From contig NZ_CP031834.1 in assembly GCF_003590645.1 (NCBI RefSeq), positions 2,294,501-2,358,500 of the forward strand: a DNA stretch of 64,000 bases, written 5' to 3'. The notes under the pieces are model-generated. The model was given only the letters and a program-made list of their open reading frames with translations, ran no database searches and had not been told where the DNA came from. Shown here one piece after another: positions 22,857 through 30,700 of this stretch (positions are counted from its first letter, which is position 1; the number at the start of each line of letters is the position of its first letter). The translations under genes and the position numbers were made by a program. The DNA is from Mesorhizobium sp. DCY119. Lineage in GTDB: Bacteria; Pseudomonadota; Alphaproteobacteria; Rhizobiales; Rhizobiaceae.

Positions 22857-24899
22857 ATGGTCGACGACAACGAACTCAACAGGCTGCGCGACAGCGCCGT
22901 GCCCAAGCCGAGCGCGGAAGCCAGGGCGCGCGCGCTGAATGCCGCTTTTGAGGCCTTTGACGAGAAAAAAACATCACCTGCCACCCAAGGATCGCAGCCA
23001 AGCCTTCGTCTCACTGACCGGATACACAAACTCTGGAGTGAGATGATGCAGAAGAAACTCTATGCCGCACCCGCGCTTGCCGGGCTCGTTGCCCTGCCGG
23101 TCGCCGGCTATATGACGTTCCAACTTGTCGAAAACTCGCCGTTCGATTTCGGCACCGAGCGCAAGGTGAGCGAACCGCGTGAACGCGTCGAGCAGCCGGC
23201 GACGGTTCAGCAGGCTCCCGTCGAAGCCGAGCAGGACAAGGATGAGGCGCTTGCCAAGCCTGCCACTCCCCAGCGGGAGCCGGCGCTTTCGGCCAGCGAG
23301 GCCCAGCCACAAGCCGCCGGCGGCAGTGCGCCGCCCAGCCCGACGGTTTTATCGCGGTCGAAAGCAGTGGTATCCAATCAGAATGCCGCCGACAGCACTA
23401 CGCTGATGGCAGAGCCGCAGGCGATCATGCCGACCCCGGCGGATGTCTACGCGCCAGCCGAAGCCTCCAATGACCGCGTCCAGCAGTTCGACACCAATCC
23501 GATCCATTCGGCCAAGGAAAACCCGGTCTCGACCTTCTCGATCGATGTCGACACGGCGTCCTACTCCTTCGTTCGGCGCTCGCTGAAGGAAGGCGTCCTG
23601 CCGCAGCCCGATACGGTTCGCGTCGAGGAGATGATCAACTACTTCCCCTACGACTGGGCTGGTCCGGAATCTGCTGCGACGCCGTTCAACTCCACGGTCA
23701 CCGTCATGCCGACGCCGTGGAACGAGAACACCAAGCTCATGCATATCGCCATCAAGGGCTATGACGTGAAGCCGGCCGAGCAGCCTAAGGCAAATCTCGT
23801 CTTCCTGATCGACGTTTCCGGTTCGATGAACGAGCCTGACAAGCTGCCGCTGCTGCAATCGGCCTTCCGGCTGCTGGTCAACAGGCTCGGGCCTGATGAT
23901 ACCGTGTCGATCGTCACCTATGCCGGGGAGGCCGGCACGGTGCTGGAGCCGACCAGTGGCTCGGACAAGGTGAAAATACTCGAGGCTATCGACAGGCTGC
24001 AGCCCGGCGGCTCGACCGCGGGTGCGGCGGGCATCGAGGAAGCCTACCGGCTCGCCCAGAAGTCCTTCATCAAGGATGGCATCAACCGGGTCATGCTGGC
24101 GACCGACGGCGATTTCAATGTCGGCCAGAGCGACGACGCCGACCTGAAGCGGATGGTCGAGGAAAAGCGCAAGTCCGGCATCTTCCTGTCGGTGTTCGGC
24201 TTCGGCCGCGGCAACCTCAACGACCAGATGATGCAGACCATCGCCCAGAACGGTAACGGCACCGCCGCCTATATCGACACGCTGGCCGAAGCCGAGAAGG
24301 TGCTGGTGCAGGATGCCGGCTCGACGCTGTTTCCGATCGCCAAGGACGTGAAGATACAGGTCGAGTTCAATCCGGAAAAAGTCTCCGAGTACCGGCTGAT
24401 CGGCTATGAGACCCGCGCGCTGAAGCGCGAGGACTTCAACAATGACCGTGTCGATGCCGGCGAGATCGGCTCCGGCCATTCGGTGACGGCGGTCTACGAG
24501 ATCACGCCGAAGGGCAGCCCGGCGCAGGCGGTGGACGATCTGCGCTATGGCGAGGCGAAGACCGACAATGCAACTGGGGTTGCGAACGCAGACGAATACG
24601 CCTTCGTGAAAATCCGCTACAAGCTTCCCGACGGCGATGTGTCCAAGCTCATCACCACGCCGGTGACTTCGGCCAATGAAGTGGGCTCGTTCGACGATGC
24701 CAGCGACGACCAGCGGTTTTCCGTTGCGGTCGCGGCTTTCGGCCAGAAGCTGCGCGATGCCGACCAGACGGCGAATTTCGGCTACGACCGTATCAGGGAG
24801 ATCGCCTCGGCGGCGCGCGGAGCGGACCCGTTCGGCTACCATTCTGAGTTCCTGTCGCTGGTACGCCTTGCCGCCGCGCTCGGCAGTGGAGGGCGCTAA
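22857..24899 (+). CDS. Membrane-anchored VWA protein (YfbK-like), possible anti-sigma partner
   Basis: A 680-residue protein. Residues 1-60 are cytoplasmic and resemble an anti-sigma N-terminus; a membrane helix follows (LYAAPALAGLVALPVAGY, about 65-85), then a Pro/Ala/Glu-rich linker to about 200. The YfbK-type N-terminal domain (NPVSTFSIDVDTASYSFVRR, NYFPYDW) leads to a VWA domain with the D-x-S-x-S metal site in FLIDVSGSMN, and a C-terminal DUF3520-like domain. The ATG at 22857 has GGGGAAG upstream. Linked to the sigma factor at 22291, it could sense an extracytoplasmic signal and hold the sigma factor; this is inference. Confidence 0.85.
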   Translation: MVDDNELNRLRDSAVPKPSAEARARALNAAFEAFDEKKTSPATQGSQPSLRLTDRIHKLWSEMMQKKLYAAPALAGLVALPVAGYMTFQLVENSPFDFGTERKVSEPRERVEQPATVQQAPVEAEQDKDEALAKPATPQREPALSASEAQPQAAGGSAPPSPTVLSRSKAVVSNQNAADSTTLMAEPQAIMPTPADVYAPAEASNDRVQQFDTNPIHSAKENPVSTFSIDVDTASYSFVRRSLKEGVLPQPDTVRVEEMINYFPYDWAGPESAATPFNSTVTVMPTPWNENTKLMHIAIKGYDVKPAEQPKANLVFLIDVSGSMNEPDKLPLLQSAFRLLVNRLGPDDTVSIVTYAGEAGTVLEPTSGSDKVKILEAIDRLQPGGSTAGAAGIEEAYRLAQKSFIKDGINRVMLATDGDFNVGQSDDADLKRMVEEKRKSGIFLSVFGFGRGNLNDQMMQTIAQNGNGTAAYIDTLAEAEKVLVQDAGSTLFPIAKDVKIQVEFNPEKVSEYRLIGYETRALKREDFNNDRVDAGEIGSGHSVTAVYEITPKGSPAQAVDDLRYGEAKTDNATGVANADEYAFVKIRYKLPDGDVSKLITTPVTSANEVGSFDDASDDQRFSVAVAAFGQKLRDADQTANFGYDRIREIASAARGADPFGYHSEFLSLVRLAAALGSGGR

Positions 24900-25041
24900 G
24901 CGCGGCCACGTGCCAGCCGTACTTGAGAAGGCAAAACACCAAAAGAAAGCTTACTGAAAGGCTGGCGAGGGAAACTTCGTCGGTCTTTTTCCTTTTTGGG
25001 ATCAAAGGCTTGTACGATTTTCAGATTTTGCACCGAAGATG

Positions 25042-25073
25042 TATCTTGTAAAAGATATATCTTTTGATAGATA
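25042..25073. promoter_or_regulatory. AT-rich palindrome before padR
   Basis: AAAAGATATATCTTTT at 25050-25065 is a perfect 16-base palindrome, flanked by TATC (25042) and GATA (25070). A further GATATATC follows at about 25070-25077. PadR proteins bind AT-rich palindromes with ATAT cores, often in their own promoters, so autoregulation is likely. Confidence 0.7.
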
Positions 25074-25109
25074 TATCGCATGAAACACAAAATCTGGAGA
25101 GACACTCAA

Positions 25110-25712
25110 ATGTTCAATCATCCCCATAATCACGAGAAACGCTGCGGCGGCTGGTTCATGTCCGGCCCGGATGGCGGCAAGGGCGGCGGACGCTTCGGCC
25201 GTGGCGGCGGCGGCGGAGGTGGCCGGTTCGGCCGTCATCGCGGTGGCCCGTTCGGCGGGCGCGGTCCGCGCATGTTCGATCCCGGCGCGCTGCGTCTGTT
25301 CGTTCTCGGCCTGATCGCCGAGGAACCTCGCCATGGCTACGACATCATCAAGGCGCTGGAAGCGAAGTTCCAGGGCGCATACAGCCCGAGCCCCGGCGCG
25401 ATCTATCCGATGCTGCAGATGCTGGAGGAGGCCGATCTGGTCGTCTCCGAAACCAACGGCAACAAGCGGCTCTATTCGATCACCGAGCAGGGCAAGGCTT
25501 ATCTCGCCGAGCACGCCGCCGAACTCGACAAGATCAACGCCCAGCTTGATGAGGCTTCTGCCGAGGTCAACGGCGTGGCGCTTGGCGACGAGGTTCGTGC
25601 GCTGGCGCAGGCCATCTTCGGACGGTTGCGCGGCGGCGAGCTAAGCGCCGAGCAGGCCGAGAAGGCGCTGGAGATACTGCGCAAAGCGCGGCTGGACCTC
25701 GAAGGCCTGTAA
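25110..25712 (+). CDS. PadR-family transcriptional regulator with Gly-rich N-terminus
   Basis: About 200 residues from the ATG at 25110, which has GGAG ten bases upstream; an ATG at 25080 lies inside the operator-like sequence and lacks a ribosome site. Residues 15-60 are a glycine/arginine-rich low-complexity stretch (runs of GG and RFGR). The PadR winged helix follows (LRLFVLGLIAEEPRHGYDIIKALE, SPSPGAIYPMLQMLEEADLV, KRLYSITEQGKAYL) and then a C-terminal helical pair. PadR proteins repress genes for phenolic stress or transport. The histidine- and glycine-rich start might bind metal; unproven. Confidence 0.88.
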   Translation: MFNHPHNHEKRCGGWFMSGPDGGKGGGRFGRGGGGGGGRFGRHRGGPFGGRGPRMFDPGALRLFVLGLIAEEPRHGYDIIKALEAKFQGAYSPSPGAIYPMLQMLEEADLVVSETNGNKRLYSITEQGKAYLAEHAAELDKINAQLDEASAEVNGVALGDEVRALAQAIFGRLRGGELSAEQAEKALEILRKARLDLEGL

Positions 25713-25735
25713 AACGAAGCCTTGAAACGAAAAAT

Positions 25736-25765
25736 GCCCTTCCGTGGATCACGGAAGGGCCTTTT
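25736..25765. terminator. Bidirectional rho-independent terminator
   Basis: GCCCTTCCGTG (25736-25746) and CACGGAAGGGC (25750-25760) pair perfectly around GAT, with CTTTTCTT after it and AAAAA before it. It lies between the convergent padR and betaine-homocysteine methyltransferase genes and serves both. Confidence 0.92.
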
Positions 25766-25780
25766 CTTGTGGGTTGTGCT

Positions 25781-26803
25781 TTATGCGCGGCTGCGGCGGC
25801 GCTCGCGACGGGCATCGGCGCTCTCACCGGTGCCGCCGCTCTGGTCCGCCGTCTTGTTGCGCAGCGGGCCGATGCGCTCGACGATCGTCTCGACCGTCGG
25901 GCGATCTGCCTTGTGGTGGCTGTCCAGCGCTTTGCGCATCGCAGCCAGATGTTCGAATGAGGTGCCGCAGCAGCCGCCGATGATCTTTGCGCCGCTGTCG
26001 ACCGCAAGCCGGACATAATCGGCCATCAGTTCGGGCGTGCCGGAATAATGGATCTCCGTGCCGCGAAATTCCGGAATGCCGCAATTGCCTTTGACGATCA
26101 CGGTCGCATCCGGCTTGGCCTCGGTCATGTCGAGCAGCGACGACAGGATGTCGGAAGCACCGACGCCGCAATTGGCGCCAACCCCGACCGGGCCCTGCGG
26201 CAAGCCTTCGGAAACGCCGTGAATATCCTTCGGCGCGAGGCCCATCATCGAGCGGCCAGCGGTGTCAAAGGAAACCGTGTAGGTGTAGGGCATGCCGGCA
26301 TCGATCGCCGCCTGCGCCGCCGCCTTGGCTTCGTCAGGCGCGGACATGGTTTCGATCCAGGCGATTTCCGCGCCGCCGTCCTTCAAGCCTTTGATCTGCT
26401 CGGCGAAAGCCTCGACGGCTTCCTCGTATGTCATCGCGCCAAGCGGCACGAGAAGCTCGCCGGTCGGGCCGACGGAACCGGCAACGATGACCTTGCGGCC
26501 GGCCTTGTCGGCAACCGCGCGGGCAATTTCGGCGGCCCGCTTGTTCAGCTCATGAACTCGGTCCTGCGCATGATGCAGCTTCAGCCGGTGACGGGTGCCG
26601 CCGAAGGAATTGGTGAGGATGATGTCGGCGCCGGCATCGACGAAGTTCTGGTGCAGCGCCGTGATCTTTTCCGGCGCGGTCTCGTTCCAGAGTTCCGGCG
26701 CTTCGCCGGCCTCCAGTCCCATGCCAAACAGGTTCGTGCCCGTGGCGCCGTCGGCCAGAAGCACGCCTTTTTCTGCGAGCAATGCGTCAATGGGGTTGGT
26801 CAT
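25781..26803 (-). CDS. bmt: Betaine-homocysteine S-methyltransferase family (Bmt-like)
   Basis: A 340-residue zinc-dependent TIM-barrel protein of the homocysteine S-methyltransferase family. It begins LLADGATGTNLFGMGL and has the three zinc-binding cysteines: Cys212 (GANCGVG), Cys278 and Cys279 (GGCCGTS). Close homologues in rhizobia are annotated as betaine-homocysteine methyltransferase: they transfer one methyl from glycine betaine to homocysteine, giving methionine and dimethylglycine, which the FAD/GcvT protein at 33065 could then use. A DMSP- or methylmethionine-specific enzyme is an alternative. A 22-bp palindrome shared with the THF methyltransferase gene lies 34 bases upstream of the start. 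The C-terminal 25 residues are Arg-rich. Confidence 0.82.
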   Translation of the reverse strand: MTNPIDALLAEKGVLLADGATGTNLFGMGLEAGEAPELWNETAPEKITALHQNFVDAGADIILTNSFGGTRHRLKLHHAQDRVHELNKRAAEIARAVADKAGRKVIVAGSVGPTGELLVPLGAMTYEEAVEAFAEQIKGLKDGGAEIAWIETMSAPDEAKAAAQAAIDAGMPYTYTVSFDTAGRSMMGLAPKDIHGVSEGLPQGPVGVGANCGVGASDILSSLLDMTEAKPDATVIVKGNCGIPEFRGTEIHYSGTPELMADYVRLAVDSGAKIIGGCCGTSFEHLAAMRKALDSHHKADRPTVETIVERIGPLRNKTADQSGGTGESADARRERRRSRA

Positions 26804-26837
26804 GGAGAAACGCCTTCAGGAATATTGTTGAGATAAG

Positions 26838-26859
26838 GATATAAAGAAGTCTTTATGTC
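26838..26859. promoter_or_regulatory. 22-bp palindrome upstream of bmt
   Basis: GATATAAAGA (26838-26847), AG, TCTTTATGTC (26850-26859): nine of ten arm bases pair. The left arm and the preceding TAAG are identical to the site at 9179-9200. The site lies 34 bases before the bmt start codon. A shared regulator of methyl-group genes is likely, of the SahR (ArsR-family) type by analogy. Confidence 0.72.
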
Positions 26860-26908
26860 TAGTCAAGAAAACGCATCAAACTGCAGTGCTGGAATGCAGT
26901 AAAGCATA

Positions 26909-27514
26909 TCACGGCAGCCGGGAGGTGACTTCGATCTCGATTTCCGTGCACACGCCGCCATTCGTCGGGTAATAATCTACCGAACAGGCCGTCACCACGA
27001 TCAGAAGGTCGAGTTCGGCGCGCAAGGTCACATAGCCGCCCGGCGGGTTGATCGAGGCGTAGACGTCGAGATGGCCGTCCGGTTCCGGCAGCGAATTCTG
27101 AAAGAAATCGACCGGGTCGGGACAGAAGGGCAGGTCTATGCCTTCTCTCGCAAGCGCGTTCAGCATGTTGTCCTGGCAATTTGGATGATCGGCGAAGCCC
27201 GCGCGCTCATAGAGCGCGGGATTGCAGGCCGGAAACAGCATGTCATGCGGGCCGGGTGAGCCATCCTCGACCAAGGTCAGCATCGGCACGCCATTGGCGC
27301 TGTAGAAGCACTGTCCGGCGACAGGGAACAGCTTTTCGTTGATGTCGCGCGTATGCGACGTGCTCAGCCAGTCGAGCTTGCCTTCGGTCGTGAACGCCCA
27401 CAGGTCGGCCACCTGCTGTCCCTTGGGATCGATGATGCGAATGAGATCACCACGCGAGACGCGGATGGAGCGCCCCGACTGCGGCGGAACAACGAGATGG
27501 CGATGGTCTTGCAT
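26909..27514 (-). CDS. DUF1989 (urea carboxylase-associated family) protein
   Basis: A 201-residue protein with the DUF1989 signature: IRVSRGDLIRIIDPKGQQVADLWAF near the start, the SHTRDINEKLFP and NGVPMLTLVEDG loops, CNPALYERAGFADHPNCQDN with conserved cysteines, and a terminal CSVDYYPTNGG block. Family members include the CgdA/CgdB subunits of carboxyguanidine deiminase and stand-alone proteins, often near GcvT-like aminomethyltransferases. With no urea carboxylase here, a guanidine role is not supported. A part in methylated-amine breakdown is possible but inferred from context. Confidence 0.85.
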   Translation of the reverse strand: MQDHRHLVVPPQSGRSIRVSRGDLIRIIDPKGQQVADLWAFTTEGKLDWLSTSHTRDINEKLFPVAGQCFYSANGVPMLTLVEDGSPGPHDMLFPACNPALYERAGFADHPNCQDNMLNALAREGIDLPFCPDPVDFFQNSLPEPDGHLDVYASINPPGGYVTLRAELDLLIVVTACSVDYYPTNGGVCTEIEIEVTSRLP

Positions 27515-27596
27515 GAGAAGTCCTGAGCGAAAGCGAAGGAGCCATATCTACGCGCTGAAAAAGGAAACTCAACCGAAATGGGATTGCGACCGGTCT

Positions 27597-28487
27597 TCAG
27601 GGCTGGCCCACGTCAGGCATCTCGGCAAGTTTGCGCGCAAAGCCGGCTGCCTCGTGCGCGTTGATCTCGGCGCCACGGATCAGATTGTCGAAATGGCGGG
27701 TCAGCGTGCGGACGGGTGCCGTGGCGTTCAGCACCAGATACATGTCGCCGACATAGATCGCCGCGCGATAAGGCCCGAAGATAGTGTAAGGCACGGAATA
27801 GCGCATGCGCCCATCATAGAGGAACAGGCGGAAGGTCGGATAAAGATCGTCGAGCAGCGTTGCCATATGGTTCAGCTGGTCGCGCCGGTCCTGTTCTGAA
27901 AAGCCGCTCCACACGCCCATGCCGGCGGCGAAGATTTCCAGCGTGTGCCGCGGCATGCACACTTCCATGTCGGTTTCCGGACGCCGGTTGTAGTCGATGC
28001 GGTATTGCGTCTCGCCGGCCTGGGACTGGCGGCTCTTGTTGGTGATGTCGGCCTCGTAATCGACCAGCGCGTCCGTGCGCAGAAGATCCGGAATGCCGGC
28101 CGGCACATAGCGTATCTTCGTGCCTGCCGCCTCGGCGTGCCATTTTGCCAGCAAGGTGCGGTCGAAGCCGCCGGAACCTTCTTCGATTTCGAGGCTGGCG
28201 CGGATTTCGCCGGTCAGCCCTTCGTCCTGGCTGAGCCCGAGCAGCCAGTCGAGCGAGACCTTATGCTCTTCGGCGATCGTCATCAGCGTCTCGGCGCGCG
28301 GCAGACGCGTCGTGTCTTCCGACAGGAGCTGGGAAAGGGCTGAGCGATCTATGCCCACCGATGCGGCGAACGCCGACTGATTCTGGCCGGAACGCTGCAC
28401 CAGTGTCCTCAACCGTTCGCGAAACAGTCCGGAAAGGTCGCGTTTGTCCAAAGGGTGCTCCCATGAGGCAGAATTTTGCGCGCACAA
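27597..28487 (-). CDS. XRE-family transcriptional regulator with C-terminal sensor-like domain
   Basis: About 296 residues. A helix-turn-helix lies at about residues 20-75 (RERLRTLVQRSGQNQSAFAASVGIDRSALSQLLSE). The remaining 200 residues (YRIDYNRRPETDMEVCMPRHTLEIFAAGMGVWSGF, GDMYLVLNATAPVRTLTRHFDNLIRGAEI) form a conserved domain of unknown ligand, common in alphaproteobacteria. It is divergent from the desaturase gene at 28671, with an AT-rich 180-base space between, and probably controls it and/or the genes around it. Confidence 0.85.
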   Translation of the reverse strand: MCAQNSASWEHPLDKRDLSGLFRERLRTLVQRSGQNQSAFAASVGIDRSALSQLLSEDTTRLPRAETLMTIAEEHKVSLDWLLGLSQDEGLTGEIRASLEIEEGSGGFDRTLLAKWHAEAAGTKIRYVPAGIPDLLRTDALVDYEADITNKSRQSQAGETQYRIDYNRRPETDMEVCMPRHTLEIFAAGMGVWSGFSEQDRRDQLNHMATLLDDLYPTFRLFLYDGRMRYSVPYTIFGPYRAAIYVGDMYLVLNATAPVRTLTRHFDNLIRGAEINAHEAAGFARKLAEMPDVGQP

Positions 28488-28670
28488 CGCTATTCAACGC
28501 AGGCAACGATGAGATTGTTCCGCTTGTTTGTTTACAATTCGCAACATATGCGCATCAATAAGCGCAATATCAACATTCTGTGCACATTGTCGCGTTGAAT
28601 CTTGCCATCACTACTGACAGCATAGTGTCAGGAATCATTTGGTTCCGGCGCTGGGGCAGTGGTCGAGGGC

Positions 28671-29684
28671 ATGGCATACAAAAAAAGCATACGGCGAAAC
28701 GGCACGCCGGCAGTCGAATGGCCGACAATAGTGCTCATCACAGCCACTTACGGCTCTTGGGCGGGAGCCTGTTTCTTCCTCTGGCCGAGCTATCCGGTTC
28801 TTGCGCTTCTGGTTCTGGCCTTCATTCTCGCCATGCAGTCCTCGCTCATGCACGAGGCATCACACGGCCACCCGACGCGAAAATCGTGGCTCAATGAATT
28901 GCTGGTCGGCCTGCCGATCGGGCTGGTTTACCCCTTCCGCCGTTTCAAGTCGTTGCATCTGCGGCACCATGCCGACGAGAGCCTGACCGATCCGTTCGAC
29001 GATCCGGAAAGCTATTATCAGTCCTTCTGGAAGCATGAAGAACTGCCGCGCTGGCTGAAAACGTTGCTTTCCATCAACAACACGATGGTCGGCCGCTTCG
29101 TTCTCGGCCCGGCGCTTGGCACCATCGGCTTCCTGCTGGAAGAGGCAAGGCTCATCGCTGATGGCGACCGGGCCGTGCGCAAGGCGTGGCTGCTGCATGC
29201 TGCCGGTCTCGCGGTCGTGCTGCCGCTGGTGACCGAGGTCTTCGGCATTCCGCTCTGGCTCTATGTGCTGGTGCCGGTCTGGCTCGGGCAGTCCTTCATC
29301 TCGGTGCGCACTTTTGCCGAACATCAGTGGTCGGAGCGGCCGGACGGGCGTACCATCATCATCGAGCGCTCACCCTTCGCCTTCCTGTTCCTCAACAACA
29401 ATCTGCATCTCGTCCATCACAAGAGCCCGACCATTCCCTGGTATCGGCTGCCAAAGCTGTTCCGCGAACGGCGCGACGAATGGATCGCGATGAACAAGGG
29501 CTATGTGTTTCCGAACTATCTGGCGCTGCTCAGGGAATACGCCTTCCGCGCCAAGGAGCCGGTGGTGCATCCCGCACTTCGACGTGCTCCGGAAGCCGGC
29601 CGTGCGTTCCAGCCGCGTGTGCGTGGCCGTTCGGTGAACGGGCTGGGCACCATTCCCGTGCCGGCCGAGCCGCCCAAGGAATAG
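28671..29684 (+). CDS. Membrane fatty-acid desaturase-family protein
   Basis: About 337 residues with the three histidine boxes of membrane-bound di-iron desaturases and hydroxylases: HEASHGH (about residue 60), HLRHH (about 97) and HLVHH (about 247). Several hydrophobic stretches lie between them. The start is either ATG 28671 or GTG 28659. Family members desaturate or hydroxylate lipids, but also small molecules. It is followed closely by a PhnD-like binding protein and next to DUF1989 and XRE genes, an arrangement that suggests a small-molecule oxidation unit more than housekeeping lipid desaturation; the substrate is unknown. Confidence 0.82.
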   Translation: MAYKKSIRRNGTPAVEWPTIVLITATYGSWAGACFFLWPSYPVLALLVLAFILAMQSSLMHEASHGHPTRKSWLNELLVGLPIGLVYPFRRFKSLHLRHHADESLTDPFDDPESYYQSFWKHEELPRWLKTLLSINNTMVGRFVLGPALGTIGFLLEEARLIADGDRAVRKAWLLHAAGLAVVLPLVTEVFGIPLWLYVLVPVWLGQSFISVRTFAEHQWSERPDGRTIIIERSPFAFLFLNNNLHLVHHKSPTIPWYRLPKLFRERRDEWIAMNKGYVFPNYLALLREYAFRAKEPVVHPALRRAPEAGRAFQPRVRGRSVNGLGTIPVPAEPPKE

Positions 29685-29732
29685 GCTGAATTCCACCTTG
29701 CCATTGCAGACCTGATCGGCGGAGATGACGCC

Positions 29733-30506
29733 ATGACCGGATTCGTCGCCGCACTCTCCATGTATGACTGGCCCGAAGCTCGAGCCGAAACCGACGCCGA
29801 ATGGGCGCGGCTGCGCGAGGCTTTTGGCGCCGCCGGAATCGATGCGCCAGAAAGGCTCGTTCGCAGAAACGCCGATCTGCCGCCGGTGCCCGGAGGCATC
29901 CGGGACACAGCGGGCGAGCTGGTCGCGCCCGATCCGGCAACTCTCCCGCCTGACGAACTCGACTTCCCGACGGTCTGGCTGCATCCGAATCTGCTTTTCG
30001 CGCAGACGTGCTGGGGGCCGATGGAGCTTGGTCTGTCCAAGCATGTGCGGGTGATTGGCCAGCCGAGCTACGACGCCTTCGAGGGTGGGCAGGGCGAATT
30101 CTATTCAAGCGCGATCGTGATGCGGCGGGGTGAGGGCGCTCCGGTGTCTGCGCCATCCGACGGCCTGCCCCTCATTTCCCTAGACCTGATCCGCGGCAAG
30201 CGGCTCGGCTACAACAGCGATGATTCGATGTCGGGCATCATCGCGCTGACGCGCGATCTGGAGGCGATGGGCGAAAGCCTTGCCATTTTCCCGGAGCGCA
30301 TCGAGACTGGCGGCCATCGCGCCTCGATCATTGCCGTCGCCGAGGGCCGGGCGGATATCTGTGCGATCGACTGCAGGAGCTGGGATCTGGCAAAACGGTT
30401 TGAACCTGCCGCGCAAAATGTGCAGGTCGTCGGCTGGACCGGGCAGCGCAAGGGCCTGCCTTACATCACGTCACTGACAGCGCCGGTAATTTCTCTTCCG
30501 ATCTGA
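29733..30506 (+). CDS. PhnD/SsuA-type substrate-binding protein, no signal peptide
   Basis: A 257-residue protein of the PhnD/transferrin-like binding fold (LDLIRGKRLGYNSDDSMSGIIAL, GGHRASIIAVAEGRADICAIDCRSWDL). These motifs match the domain that binds phosphonates or sulfonates in ABC importers. No signal peptide or lipobox is present and no permease or ATPase genes adjoin, so it is probably cytoplasmic and may bind or process a metabolite instead of feeding a transporter. It lies 48 bases after the desaturase-like gene on the same strand, probably co-transcribed. Confidence 0.75.
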   Translation: MTGFVAALSMYDWPEARAETDAEWARLREAFGAAGIDAPERLVRRNADLPPVPGGIRDTAGELVAPDPATLPPDELDFPTVWLHPNLLFAQTCWGPMELGLSKHVRVIGQPSYDAFEGGQGEFYSSAIVMRRGEGAPVSAPSDGLPLISLDLIRGKRLGYNSDDSMSGIIALTRDLEAMGESLAIFPERIETGGHRASIIAVAEGRADICAIDCRSWDLAKRFEPAAQNVQVVGWTGQRKGLPYITSLTAPVISLPI

Positions 30507-30700
30507 TCGGCCATCACACCGCTTCGTCGATGTTACCGCATGGCCTGATCTGCGCCGGCGATCCACTTCCTTTGGGCCAGAAAATGTCGCGTAGGCGGCC
30601 AAGGGGTTGCCAATCCGTCAAATAGACGGGAAAAGCGCGCAACTTTCTGTCCCTCCCAAGACAGTCCGCCCCTCCCCAAAATCCTCAAGGAAGTAGGATC

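Noticed and set aside
22974-24842. Large minus-strand frames opposite the VWA gene
   Set aside because: They are antisense to a protein with a clear VWA metal site and membrane helix; no domain on the minus strand.
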